From Henricia sp. BOLD:AAB3569 (Eukaryota; Echinodermata; Asteroidea; Spinulosida; Echinasteridae), in assembly GCA_037783545.1 (NCBI GenBank), contig JBBELK010001393.1, positions 92,605 to 156,604 of the forward strand: a DNA stretch of 64,000 nucleotides, written 5' to 3'. The notes beneath the pieces were generated by a model. The model was not told where the DNA came from. It made no database searches and was given only the letters and a program-made list of their open reading frames with translations. Shown piece by piece: positions 1 through 9,934 of the stretch (positions within the stretch are counted from its first letter, which is position 1; each line of letters opens with the position of its first letter). The position numbers and the translations under genes are program-made.

Positions 1-756
1 TAACTTTTCCCGAGTCCAGCGGTTACTTTTCCTGGCCAACTGCTGCCCAGAAAAATTGACCAGGTAACTTTTCCCGAGACAATAAATTTAATGCGGACAT
101 ATCGAGTCGGTAAAAGCGCTCTGGAAGCATACATGTACATGTACATCCGGGCCGTGAACTAAGGTCATACTGCATGCTCTTCCACAGTCTCGGTAAAATG
201 TTCCCGTGTCGAGAACGTACGATACCGCGCGAGACCACTGTTATTTCCGGGCACAAGACCCTATCTCTTCAACGCACGTCGCGAGCGAAATTCTTTGATT
301 ATTTTGTATACGCAGGTTTTTGAAAACGCGTATCCCTAAATACAATCTTGCATTTCAATTGATGAAGTGGGGTATATAATAAATAATAAGCAATCAAAAT
401 GTAAAAATTAACGATCTTTTCTGAGTCGACAAGTCAATCTTTGAAGATCGTAAACTACATGCAGCAAAAGATATGCAACACGCACAGCAGCCGACGTACA
501 GTGTACATATATACAGACCTCGCTAGCGATAGGTGAAACACCATCTACCAAAAGTAGAGCTCGCAGACTTTTTTTTAGAGTGCCCAAGTTCGAAGCATTC
601 ATTTTCACATAAATCCACACTTGGGTCATCCATTCCAAATTGGATGAAGAATATGCTAGCAGCAGCTAGCAGGGAAATTTATTCAGGTCACGAAATTTTT
701 ATAAATTTTTATCGTTTTTAGAGATAATTATGTATTGTAAAAAAACATTTTAGTTA
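1..756. other. Non-coding, putative CADPS intron 1
   Basis: AT-rich sequence with no recognisable exon. The 14-base string at 1-14 recurs at 65-78, a short direct repeat with a 64-bp offset. Around 130-146 there are overlapping TACATGTA palindromes. It lies downstream of CADPS exon 1 in the minus orientation and would therefore be intron 1 if the next exon is outside the window, as expected from the very long first introns of CADPS genes. Confidence 0.5.
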
Positions 757-1460
757 CCCGAATCACTTTCGGGTCGGTTGTATACTTAAGATTGGACAGA
801 CAAATTTATACAAAAAACAAAATCTCGCCCGTGTTATAGGAATAGGCGTTTTAGTCGTGTTGTGCCCGGAAGCTCAGATTTGACCTTTGCCGAGAGACTT
901 ACATCTAGTCTATTGTCAAGGTCGTTTGTAGTGTAAATGCTACCCGATTCTTGGGGCGGGTGTGGTAGGTTTAAACGACAAATCCACGCATCCGCTGTGG
1001 TCACAAATACAGATACTGTAGCAGTGATTTCTGCAGTTTGTAAACAGTGGTGAAGGCGAATTGAAAGCGAAGTGTAAACGCGACAAATGTTCAGATTTGC
1101 AGTCGCAATAAAAATGCCCGAATCACTTTCGGGTCGGTTGTATACTTAAGATTGGACAGACAAATTTATACAAAAAACAAAATCTCGCCCGTGTTATAGG
1201 AATAGGCGTTTTAGTCGTGTTGTGCCCGGAAGCTCAGATTTGACCTTTGCCGCGAGACTTACATCTAGTCTATTGTCAAGGTCGTTTGTAGTGTAAATGC
1301 TACCCGATTCTTGGGGCGGGTATGGTAGGTTTAAACGACAAATCCACGCATCCGCTGCGGTTACAAATACACATACTGTAGCAATGATTTCTGCTGTTTG
1401 TAAACAGTGGTGAAGGCAAATTGAAAGCCGAATCGAGGTGTAGTGTAAACGCGGCAAATG
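757..1460. repeat. Tandem duplication, 360-bp period
   Basis: Copy 1 (757 to about 1090) and copy 2 (1117 to about 1460) start with the same string CCCGAATCACTTTCGGG and stay nearly identical for over 300 bp. They differ by scattered substitutions and by a short insertion near 1430-1440 in copy 2. Each copy begins with a small inverted repeat (CCCGA...TCGGG). No conserved open frame is shared by the two copies, so this looks like a segmental tandem duplication in the intron. Confidence 0.85.
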
Positions 1461-2314
1461 TTTTTTTTTCTTTAAATAAATTCAACGTTTTCTTGGGTGT
1501 CAGTTTGTGGAAACTAAAACGTGCATTTTGAGTCCAGTGTCCGGAGTGCACACTCGGATGTCAGCTCGTGAAAACTTGTGTCGCCCACTGTCACTGTGCG
1601 GTTTTCACGAACTGTAACAGAAGTGCACTTGGGTGTCACGAATTATAGAGCTGTCATCGATAGTACACGCACACTGCCATTGGCTATTCGATTAAATCAG
1701 CGTGTTGTCATAGCAACAAAAGCATGACTTTCAGTAGTCAGTTGCCGCAGAAACTGCGGCAGCGAGGAAAATATACCCTGTGGGTACCGGTACATCCTCA
1801 CCAGTTGAGACTCAATGCAATAGATCTATGGAGCTTAACAAAACAATTCTAAGTGTTTTCACTGCTAAATTCATGTTTTCTCGAAATTTTTACACTTTCT
1901 GGGGTGTTACAATGTATGTCATATTATGAAGAATTAGTAGCGAGGGTGTATGGTACCGTATTTATACCGACGGTGACACAGCACAGCGCTACACAATACA
2001 CCCATTAGACTCTGTCAGTGTTTTAAATTGTCGCGTATGCGAACTGTTGGATTGCATTTGACTGAGTTTGGGGAGGAAATTATTCCTCTTTTTCCAAGGA
2101 CGTTGTCATATATGTGTACCAGTTATACGAACCTGTAAGCCTAATGTGATAAAAGTGAATAAAGGCATGTGTTTCGCTTCGTGAAGAGACCGTTTGATGT
2201 CTGTTACGGCACTAGTGTGTGTGTAAGGTTTCCACGCTTTGCCCACTGTGCTTATGTGATGAGGAGCCAGTGTCTGGTATTAATTAGCCAATCAGCAATA
2301 AGCCTACACAACTA
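1461..2314. other. Non-coding, one hairpin, no gene seen
   Basis: The only structure I can support is a perfect 10-bp inverted repeat, TCGTGAAAAC at 1566-1575 against GTTTTCACGA at 1601-1610, with a 25-base loop. The rest is AT-rich and carries no frame resembling a known protein. Confidence 0.5.
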
Positions 2315-2749
2315 CAGGGGTTGAAATTAACCTGAATTTCATGCTGGTCAGAGGGACCAATAGATTAGAGAACTCTACTGGTCCTGCTGAAAATTTGGTC
2401 CACTGGTGCTTTTCAAAATGGCACCGAGATACTCTGAAACACTTTCTGGTTTAAGGTAATTGAGTGCATGATGGATGGGATTGCTTTTTGATCCAACACT
2501 AGGGCATGTCTGGAGAGATCAGAGAAAGAAATGAAGTTATCTGAAAATGATTAAAGCGATCATGAATTGTTTGTGGTAACAAGGAATTTTTCGCATTGAG
2601 CATGTTGAGTAAGAAATGTTTACTGTGGATTAGGCATCAGGAAATGTTTTCACTGGTCCATCGGACCAGCATTTTTGACAGATCTGTAGTGGTCCTTCTG
2701 ATTTTTTACTGGTCTCAGACCACAGGACCAGTGCTAATTTCGACCCCTG
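2315..2749. mobile_element. MITE-like element with CAGGGG terminal inverted repeats
   Basis: The left end reads CAGGGGTTGAAATTAAC (2315 on). The right end is its inverse, GCTAATTTCGACCCCTG, ending at 2749. The hexamer CAACTA directly flanks both ends (2309-2314 and 2750-2755), consistent with a target-site duplication. The interior repeats a 'ctggtcc / ggaccag' motif in both orientations. CAGGGG termini are typical of hAT elements, whose duplications are normally 8 bp, so the 6-bp flank leaves the family open. At 435 bp with no transposase frame it is non-autonomous. Confidence 0.75.
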
Positions 2750-3366
2750 CAACTACCGTACATGTAGTATCAACACCTGTTGGGCGAGCATCCCCATCAA
2801 ATCTGGGTACAAGACAAGACAACTAGACCCAAAAGTGCCCAGGAATAAGCCATATTGTTCATTTGAAAATTCATAAGACACAACCTTTTGGTAATTTTCT
2901 CCAGCAATTTCTGCACATAGTCAATAGTGAACCATTAGCAGGACCAACTGCAAAACAAACATTTGCTGGTACTGTAGACACAGTTTGAAGAACTACTGGT
3001 ATGCACAGGGTACCCATGTGTAACTTATGATAGTAATAAATGTTTACTTCTCCCCTTGCATACAATTTACAAATTTTTTATAGATTGTAACTCAACTGGA
3101 TCCACATTTCAAAATTTTACAATGCAATCTGAACACATTAAATGCCCTGCAGGTACATGTACGGTACATGTATACTTTATACACGTACGTTATTACTTGA
3201 AAATGGTTTTAGCTACAGGCCACACGAATGTCAGAACTGATCTCAAGTGACAAAAAAGAGGGTAGGGCATTACACAGTACTTGTCATCAAATGCTTTTGA
3301 TATATTTAGAGCAATGTCCACACAGCAGCAAAACTGGGTCATGTTTTTGTGTACACACTGGTGAAT
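2750..3366. other. Non-coding spacer
   Basis: No gene or element recognised. Positions 3150-3190 are rich in overlapping ACATGTA palindromes. Short open frames here show no recognisable domain. Confidence 0.4.
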
Positions 3367-3377
3367 CCAAAAAGTGT

Positions 3378-4248
3378 CGGGTCCAAAAGGGTTTCAAGTC
3401 AACTCGGTCCCGAGTCAACGCGGTCCCAGGTCAACGCGGTCCCAACGAACTAAGGCCCAGGACAACTCAACCGCACTTAAAAAATGTACAATATTTCCAA
3501 GCAGCCGATCTTTTCCGATTCATTTGACGCAATATGCCAATTTAATTTCACTATCTGATTGTGAATGGCAATTTGACGTTACAGAGCGGCTTTCTTTTTC
3601 GCCTTACAAAAAAACAAAGTGTAGCTACTGTACTTTAGAGCTTGTGCGAAAGCTCGCCGGGCGGTCACACTCGTTTCCTTCCTCCATGTTTTTACTCAAG
3701 GTTTGTGCGATACGCCAAATGCGAGGGCTTGCGAAAGCGAAATTGACGCGAATTTGACAATTTGCGCCACAAATTCGCTCAAGTTCAACTAATTTGGCGA
3801 ATGTTCACCGAATGTTTGACGTCAGATTTACGTTTGCGTTTTGTGTCTGATATGGATTACGTTCACTTTCCTTCGCGTGTCACGGCGGGAAATGGCACAA
3901 CCAAGTCAGTTGCACATTGCGGGAATGCGGAAATTTGCGCTCGCTCCTTCGTCACAGGGCGGATTGCATTAAACGGTAAACAAATTGTGGGATGTACTCT
4001 CGTTTTAAGTATGAACCACGCCGCAAACCTTGATATTTTCTTGGGCCCGATGTCGTGTGGTGTTACTTCTATTGGCGACTACGCCGACTATGATCTTCAA
4101 ACTTTTCTGCACGAAGCATACATTTATTTGCCAATGACGGTCGAATTGGGGGCTTAGTTCGTTGGGACCGAGTTGACTCGTGACCGAGTTGACCTGGGAC
4201 CGAGTTGACCCGGGCCGAGTTGACTGGGACCGAGTTGACCTGCACCCG
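3378..4248. mobile_element. Foldback element with minisatellite-type TIRs
   Basis: The left arm (about 3391-3445) and right arm (about 4151-4243) are inverted copies of a ~15-bp unit, GTCAACTCGGTCCCA, repeated about three times on the left and five on the right. Both outer ends carry CGGGT/ACCCG. The flanks CCAAAAAGTGT (3367-3377) and CCAAAAGTGT (4249-4258) are direct repeats differing by one A, consistent with a ~10-bp target-site duplication. The 0.7-kb interior holds open frames up to about 130 codons but no recognisable domain. A ~10-bp duplication would fit Mutator-like or foldback elements; assignment is tentative. Confidence 0.75.
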
Positions 4249-4258
4249 CCAAAAGTGT

Positions 4259-4546
4259 GACATGCTTTTGAAGACTTTCAAGTATTTTTAGTGGTTGACA
4301 TTGATTTACTAATAGAAAATATTCATTTTTATTTCCATAAACTCCACTTAAATTTAATTTTCATTGATGTATGTACGGTAATACACAACACCAAATTCAT
4401 ATTTAATATCATGGAACAACTTGTGTTACATTTCAGGCTGTCCCGGTTATGAGCGTATATTGGAAATTTGTACATACCGGAAGGGTTTTTCTTTTAGAAA
4501 GGCATGTTGTCACACTATTTGTAACCCTTTTGGGGCCTAAGACCCG
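4259..4546. other. Non-coding spacer between elements
   Basis: AT-rich, with no frame or repeat I can assign. Confidence 0.4.
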
Positions 4547-4903
4547 CTTCAAACGTCGCACTTATGCCGTGTCGAATTAAATTCAACTTGGCACGACGTT
4601 GGCACGATGTTAGCACGGCAGTGGTTTCAAACGTCAAACTTAATTGAAAACTCCCAGTCGAGCTTAAATACATCCAACATGGCGGATGAGTATTGTGCAC
4701 GTCATGGACATTGTACACGTGTGTTTCCATTCTGTCCATTGTACGTCGCCATTTTATTATTTCGATGCACTTGTTTGTTGGTTATTTCTTTACTCACATA
4801 CATGTACGCGCTGCGAGCATGCGCATTCCTAGTTGTGAACAAAATTGCGGACCAACTTCGAACTGGAATTAAATTCGACACGGCAGAAGCACGACATTTG
4901 AAG
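4547..4903. mobile_element. 357-bp MITE with ~38-bp TIRs
   Basis: The left end, starting CTTCAAACGTCGCAC (4547), is inverted at the right end, finishing GTGCGA-like ...CATTTGAAG at 4903. About 38 bp per arm match with a few mismatches and include the string TGCCGTGTCGAATT. The motif AGCACGGCA recurs inside and just beyond the right end, at 4935 and 4970 (inverted), so the true element may extend to about 4981. No clear target-site duplication is seen. The internal AACATGGCGGA string (about 4678) resembles a YY1 site but has no gene context. Confidence 0.65.
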
Positions 4904-6012
4904 CCAAGCCGTGCTTGTGCCGCACTAAATAGAGTTAGCACGGCAGACCCTGTCGAGCTAAAATCTTCTGCCGTGTCGAACTCATTTTGCATGTACTGTA
5001 CCGGTACTTTCTAAAAATGCATGAAAAACAGGAGGAAAAACAAAACACGTCAAAAATACTGCTGTGTGGAATAATACCATTTTGGAAGGAGGGGTGACCG
5101 TACTGTTTCCGAGGTACATCTGTTTAATGTCCTTGTTGTTTTTGTTTCATATACTGGCGGGAAATAAATTTGAATAAATGTTAGTGTCCCATTTAATTAA
5201 ACGGTTTATTTGCGTTCATACTCATTTCATTGGGGTACTAAAAAATAAACTCCTACGCAATCAATGAAACTACCCCTTAATGCTTAATGGTATCTTCTGA
5301 AAGCAAGATGGTCGCCAAGCCCGCTGGTTTACACTAGTTTTGTGTACTCGTCTATGGAAAGCCGAGTACCGGTTGTTGACTGGTTTCAGTACTTTTGAGC
5401 ACGCGTCTATGGAAAGCCGGGTACCTGTTGTTGGCCAACGTTGCATGCCGGAGATGTTTTCGCGCCGTGGCTGCATGATATGCATTCGTGATCGATCGTA
5501 TGCGTACGTACGCCCGTCGTCCGGACAGCTCCGGTTGAATTTTTTGAACGGGAAGCACCATCTCCAGCGGCGCCTTTGCCGGGCGTTCGCTTTCGATATT
5601 CATTTTTGCCGTGTACATTTATATTTTTTATACATATGTCAGTCATATATGTCCGTCAAGATGGTCGTTTTCCAAAGATGGTGCGTCAAAATTTGGTAGT
5701 TTGAAGCGTCATTTGACAAGAATGGTTCGTCACAAAAAGTGACCGAGGTTGCGTCATGTTACCCAAAAAGATGATGCTCCTGTGGACATTGACGCATTGG
5801 TGCATAACGTCCCAATGTAAAACGTCAGAAAAACACTTAGCCTTCTAAATCGAGTACCAAGTATTAAAGTCTCCATGAAAAAAAAACACCATATTGTAGG
5901 CGTCCAAGTTACTCGGACTACCTCAACCTGTAATAATGTACACAAAGAATAAAAAAGAACATCCTCGAGAATCATATATTAAACTTATTTTATTAGGATC
6001 ATGTTGCCTCAC
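4904..6012. other. Non-coding, proximal CADPS intron 1
   Basis: This follows the exon 1 donor on the minus strand. A short tandem duplication with a 55-bp offset occurs at about 5349-5435 (two copies of CGTCTATGGAAAGCCG plus flank). No further CADPS exon is recognisable: I looked for the conserved segment that follows the LLYNACQ motif in known CAPS proteins and did not see it. Confidence 0.5.
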
Positions 6013-6822
6013 CTGACACGCATTGTACAGCAGCTGATGCTCAAATTTCTTGATGCCTAAGATGTTCTGGAACATCTCATACAACTGTTCCTTGCTCAGA
6101 ATGAGCTCGGATGCAGCAGCTGTTGACAACCTCTGCGGCTGTTTCCGAGGGTCCTCCTCCCCTCGATAGATGGCATCAAACTTAGCCATCCACGAGCTGA
6201 GGACAGTTTCCTTGCTCAAACCATCAATTTCAGGCAAGCTTCGAACTCGCTTTTCAACGTTGTTTTTGAACACCTCCCGGAAATCGTGGGAAGAGCAACC
6301 TCCACTCATGACCATCTTCAAGACTCGGTCACTCTTGAGGAATACCTGGAAATAGTTTTGGACGGCGTTACAGAACGCCTCGTCGGCCACAATCTGCGTT
6401 TCTCCGTTGATGAAGGCTTGGAATCGTTCCTTAATCGTGGTCAATTGTTGTTTGGTGACTTTAGTCTGCCGCCTGGCCATGTCAGTTGGCTGCTTGGCAT
6501 TGAACGGATACGCAATACACCGCATCACGAACACGTACAGTTGCAGGCGTTTCTTGTGTTCTTCCTCCTCCCGTTGCAACCTCTCCGTTTCCTCCCGTTC
6601 TTTCTCACTGATCAGGGATGGACTTGGACTAGCTGGCCGTACCACCGATGCCCTATGCCCGCCAGCCCCCGGCACGGGCACGGTGCCCGTTTGGAGGCTG
6701 TCGGTACTCGAAGCGCTGGTCCGTAAGGTTCCGGTCTGGCTGGGCACGGACAGCCCATCTGGTTCGTCCTGATCGTACGCGTCATTTTCCGATTCTTCCT
6801 CGCTCGAAGACGGGTCTAACAT
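6013..6822 (-). CDS. CADPS: CADPS/CAPS N-terminal coding exon (exon 1)
   Basis: This encodes the first 270 residues of calcium-dependent secretion activator (UNC-31 in nematodes), a cytosolic and vesicle-associated factor that primes dense-core vesicles for Ca2+-triggered exocytosis. The start [11 protein letters not shown] matches the characteristic CAPS N-terminus and has A at -3. Residues 1-22 are acidic. Residues 23-70 are a Ser/Thr/Pro/Gly-rich linker with little conservation. Residues 73-94 form a charged helix of Glu/Arg/Lys. From about residue 95 the chain follows vertebrate CAPS closely, including [19 protein letters not shown] (101-119), [20 protein letters not shown] (194-213) and [17 protein letters not shown] (254-270). 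The exon ends in phase 0 at CAG|GTGAGG, with the donor GT at 6012-6011. Frame-open sequence continuing to 5923 is intronic. C2, PH and MUN-domain exons must lie beyond the low-coordinate edge. Identification of the family is secure; CADPS versus CADPS2 cannot be settled, and an invertebrate would normally have a single orthologue. Confidence 0.95.
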
Positions 6823-7000
6823 GGTCCTCCCAGTAATCTACAGTACCCTCACAGTGTACTCAATATCTTGAACTCCTCCCGCGATCCAAATTTTCGCGCT
6901 GTCATGACCGATATCCTGTTAAATTTGGGGTTGTCGACAGACACATCACAGTGCACTTCGCCTAACCGCCATCTTTGACGATGAGATGTTTTCGTTGAAA
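6823..7000 (-). promoter_or_regulatory. CADPS: CADPS 5' leader and putative promoter
   Basis: Upstream of the start codon on the minus strand. AAGATGGCGGTT (6975-6964) matches the YY1 consensus AAnATGGCGGC in its core; such sites commonly sit just downstream of transcription starts. Two short upstream open frames exist if transcription begins before them: 9 codons at 6972-6946 (its ATG lies inside the YY1-like site) and 19 codons at 6905-6849, ending 26 bases before the CADPS start. The transcription start itself cannot be seen, so the promoter call is inference from position and motif. Confidence 0.45.
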
Positions 7001-7527
7001 AAGCGCATGCGCCCGTTTGCTCCTAATCACAGGACAGGTGGGCGTGGCATTATTATGATAAAATCCATAGAGTTACAACTCTATGATAAAATCAGATCAT
7101 ACTGTACACTGTGTTTTAAATATTTAAATATTTTCTTTTCGCAGTATCATTTCCATAACTTTTCATTGTTTTATTTGTTAATTCAAACCGCCCGCGTATG
7201 ATAATTAAAGCGACACAGTCTCGTTTGAAGCACAGAAAATGTCATGAAGGAGGGATATATATATATGGCGTTCGAGTATGCTTACACTTACAGCAAACTG
7301 CAAATTACTCTGGGTTTACTCTTGGAAAGCCTCCAGAAGGTGCAAAACAATCTAGCTCCGAAAAGTAATGCTATTTTACCCAGTGGGAATTTCTCTATAA
7401 TAGACTTTGCTTCGTTTGGCAATTTCACTTAGACTAGCAAGGGTTGGTAATACATTTGTAACGGCCTAATTGAAAGGATTGTTTTGCATTTTGTCCCGAG
7501 CCGCCGGATCATATAACTTAAAGGCAG
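7001..7527. other. Intergenic, small hairpin between direct repeats
   Basis: CATAGAGTTACAACTCTATG (7066-7085) is a 9-bp-stem hairpin flanked by the direct repeat TATGATAAAATC (7054-7065 and 7082-7093, overlapping its end). A short (TA)n run is at about 7257-7265. No gene is seen. Confidence 0.5.
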
Positions 7528-7658
7528 TATACATCATTGGTAATCTCGAAAATCAGAAATGTTCACAGATTTACGCCTAACCTACACAATATAAAAATGA
7601 TGACCGTAGAAAACTTCCCCTGAAATAGTTTTGTCTGAATTATAGTGCTGTAGTCTTT
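7528..7658 (+). repeat. Dispersed repeat, copy 1
   Basis: About 130 bp beginning TATACATCATTGGTAATCTC are repeated in the same orientation at 21531-21656 with roughly 85-90% identity by eye. Both copies sit beside foldback elements. Family unknown; it may be a terminal fragment of a longer element. Confidence 0.75.
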
Positions 7659-7680
7659 GAGAAATGAGTAAAACAATTAG

Positions 7681-7897
7681 TTTTCGTCTCATGAGACGAA
7701 AATTCAATTCGCCCCAAAACCATTTCGCCCAAGTGCCATTTCGCCCCATACCACTTCGCCCGAGTGCCATTTCGCCCAAAATTACTTCGTCCAAACACTA
7801 CATCGCCCAAATACCACTTCGCCCCAAAACCACTTCGTGCACAGGCCGTGGTTCGGGGCGAAATGGTTCAGGGCGAAGTGGTTTTGGGGCGAAATGA
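7681..7897. mobile_element. Foldback repeat of TTCGCCC units
   Basis: It opens with a perfect 22-bp palindrome (7681-7702; half-site TTTTCGTCTCA). From about 7708 a ~15-16-bp unit CATTTCGCCCAAGTGC repeats about eight times to about 7840. The inverse orientation (GGGCGAAATGG) repeats three times at about 7852-7897, so the region can fold back on itself. Its architecture, short tandem units as inverted arms, is like the element at 3378-4248 but the unit differs. No coding capacity. Confidence 0.65.
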
Positions 7898-8226
7898 CTG
7901 CAAACCCTTTTTTGACTGTTTTCTCAAAAGTTAGACGAAGTAGTACGGAGCTGGTTTTTGCTCAGGTTGGTTTTAATCATGCATATCTTCAATCAGTCAG
8001 AGGGATAAAACTATTTGTAACAGTTTACCAATCATGTATACTTTCTTGCATCTATGATTTCTACGAATTTACAGGCGCTCAGTTTGGCGCCCTCTCTTGT
8101 CACAACTCGATGCACGATATTCAACGAAGGAAAAATGCAACAAGTTTATGAGAAACAGCTAGCTCAGCATAGGCGGTTGGGTTGGCTTGTCGGTCCGATC
8201 TTTCCCCGCCTTTGATATGGTGTCCT
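7898..8226. other. Intergenic spacer
   Basis: No gene or repeat recognised before the left terminus of the large element at 8227. Confidence 0.4.
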
Positions 8227-9934
8227 GTAGTCCGGGAGCCCAGCAGGATTTCATCATAATTTTGAGTGCAAAAGGTTTGAAGTGTGGGATTGGTAGAAGT
8301 AGCTGGGACATCTCCCAAACGGGCTTTCTTAAGTGTCCCGGGTGGTGCGCAATTGGGAGGGGGCAGCCCCCTAAAGTCACCCAAAAATTCGGTTTCATCA
8401 TAATTGAGAGTGCAAACCCAATTTTAGCACGGATCGTCAGGCCAACCTACACTGATTGAGAATTCGTTACTTAAGAAAGATAGATTTGGTGCGTTAGCCA
8501 CTTAAGAAAGCGGTTAATTAGCGCTAATTAGACGTTTAATCATAATTCTGAGTGCAAAGACAAAACGTATGTCTATGTGCACCCTACACACGGCTGAACA
8601 CAAAAATGCCACTTAAGAAAATTTATGGTGGTGCGAACCCTACTTAAGAAAGGGTCAAAGGTTAATTAGGTCAAAGGTCACCAATATTCAAAATACGAAG
8701 AGCAAGTTTCTAGCGTGTTTTGATTAAAAGTTTATGACAAATCAATCACTGATTAACCATTTAAGAACAAGATATGTGGTGCTAAGTCTAATTAAGAAGG
8801 CCTTCAATTAGCACTAATTACACCTTTAATCATAATTACGAGTGCATCAATAAAACAAGTGCCAATGTGTTCCTATAACCATACAAAAGCAAAATCACCC
8901 GCTTAAGAAAATGTTTGGTGGTGCGAACCCTGCTTAAGAACGCCTGGAAATCCTGAAGGTCGGGGTCACGTGTAACAGTAAGCCCCGCCCCCTGCGTCTT
9001 CCCATTCCGCCCTGCACCCCGGCGCACTGCATCCCGGGCGCCCTGCACTGCCGACCCCCACCTCCTGGACCGCATGACCCAGGCGCCATGGTCCCCGGTT
9101 CCCTCTCCCGGTCCTGATCCCCACACCAATCCCCTCCCCCCCCCCCCCCCCCCCCCAACCCCTTCCCCAGCCGGTCATGATACCTGCAAGTTACGGATAT
9201 GTGCTGTTGTCAAACACAATTGCCTAATACATATGCCAAATTGAAGAATAATGTCGAGGTGGTTACGATGTAACCTAAGAACAGCATATTACGTGATTTG
9301 TTCATCATCACGAGTACAAAAGGTCTGAGGCGTGGAATCAATAGGTGGGGCAAGTGTGACCTCCGAATGGCATTTCTTAAGTTGCAGATCCTGTACCTAA
9401 GGGAGGGGGGAGGCCCCCTTTTGACTCCAAAATCACTTTTATAAACATTTTCGAGTACATCGATTAAACCTTCACCAAACTATCCTCTGGTGAACCCTAA
9501 TCAATGATCGGCATTTCTTAAGTTGCAAATCCTGTACTTAGTATGCTTAAGAAAGCCCTTAATTAGCAGTAATTAGCGGTTTAATTATCATATCGAGTAC
9601 ATCAACCAAACCAACGGTAATAAATTCTCTGGGGTTTCCTGAGTAATGAATGACCTTTCTTAAGTGTCAAATCCTGTACCAAATCCCCTTAAGAAAAGGT
9701 CAGAGGTCATTCATTAGCAGTACACACAACAGCCGTCGGCAAAAAGCCCATTTGTTTTGAACGGGTAGCGCTATGAGCAAACGGCTGTTTTGTGTTTCAT
9801 CCGCGGTTTAATCTCCGCTCGTTTTATGCGGACTCAGGCGAAGTTATCTGGCACTGGGGTGGTTGAAATAATTCTGCACTGGCCAAAGAAAGACGTTCTT
9901 AGTTCAGCTTCTGTGGCGATTTCACTCGAGAGAA
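8227..9934 (+). repeat. Left inverted arm with ~143-bp sub-repeats
   Basis: The core GAGTGCA/GAGTACA, usually preceded by an ATCATAAT-like string, occurs at 8264, 8408, 8550, 8840, 9312, 9453 and 9595. The spacings are 144, 142, 290 (two units), 472 (interrupted by a GC-rich block), 141 and 142 bp. CTTAAGAAA or its inverse recurs about twice per unit, often beside TTAATTAGC. The arm therefore consists of degenerate ~143-bp tandem units. A 21-base C run is at 9136-9156. A hairpin is formed by ACACAACAGCCGT (about 9723) against ACGGCTGTTTTGTGT (about 9781). Confidence 0.8.

Noticed and set aside
3374-4157. Protein-coding gene of about 130 codons
   Set aside because: The frames lie inside the foldback element, overlap its repeat arms and show no recognisable domain.
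4676-4992. Genes starting at the AACATGGCGGATGAG string
   Set aside because: The apparent frame runs through MITE inverted repeats on both strands and has no homology I can name.
5923-6012. CADPS coding sequence continuing past residue 270
   Set aside because: CAG|GTGAGG is a strong donor exactly after the conserved NACQ motif; the following 29 residues have no CAPS similarity.
8836-9178. Glycine/arginine-rich proteins in the GC-rich block
   Set aside because: They are translations of a compositionally biased part of the TIR; the mirror copy at 17470-17737 reads differently because of homopolymer changes.
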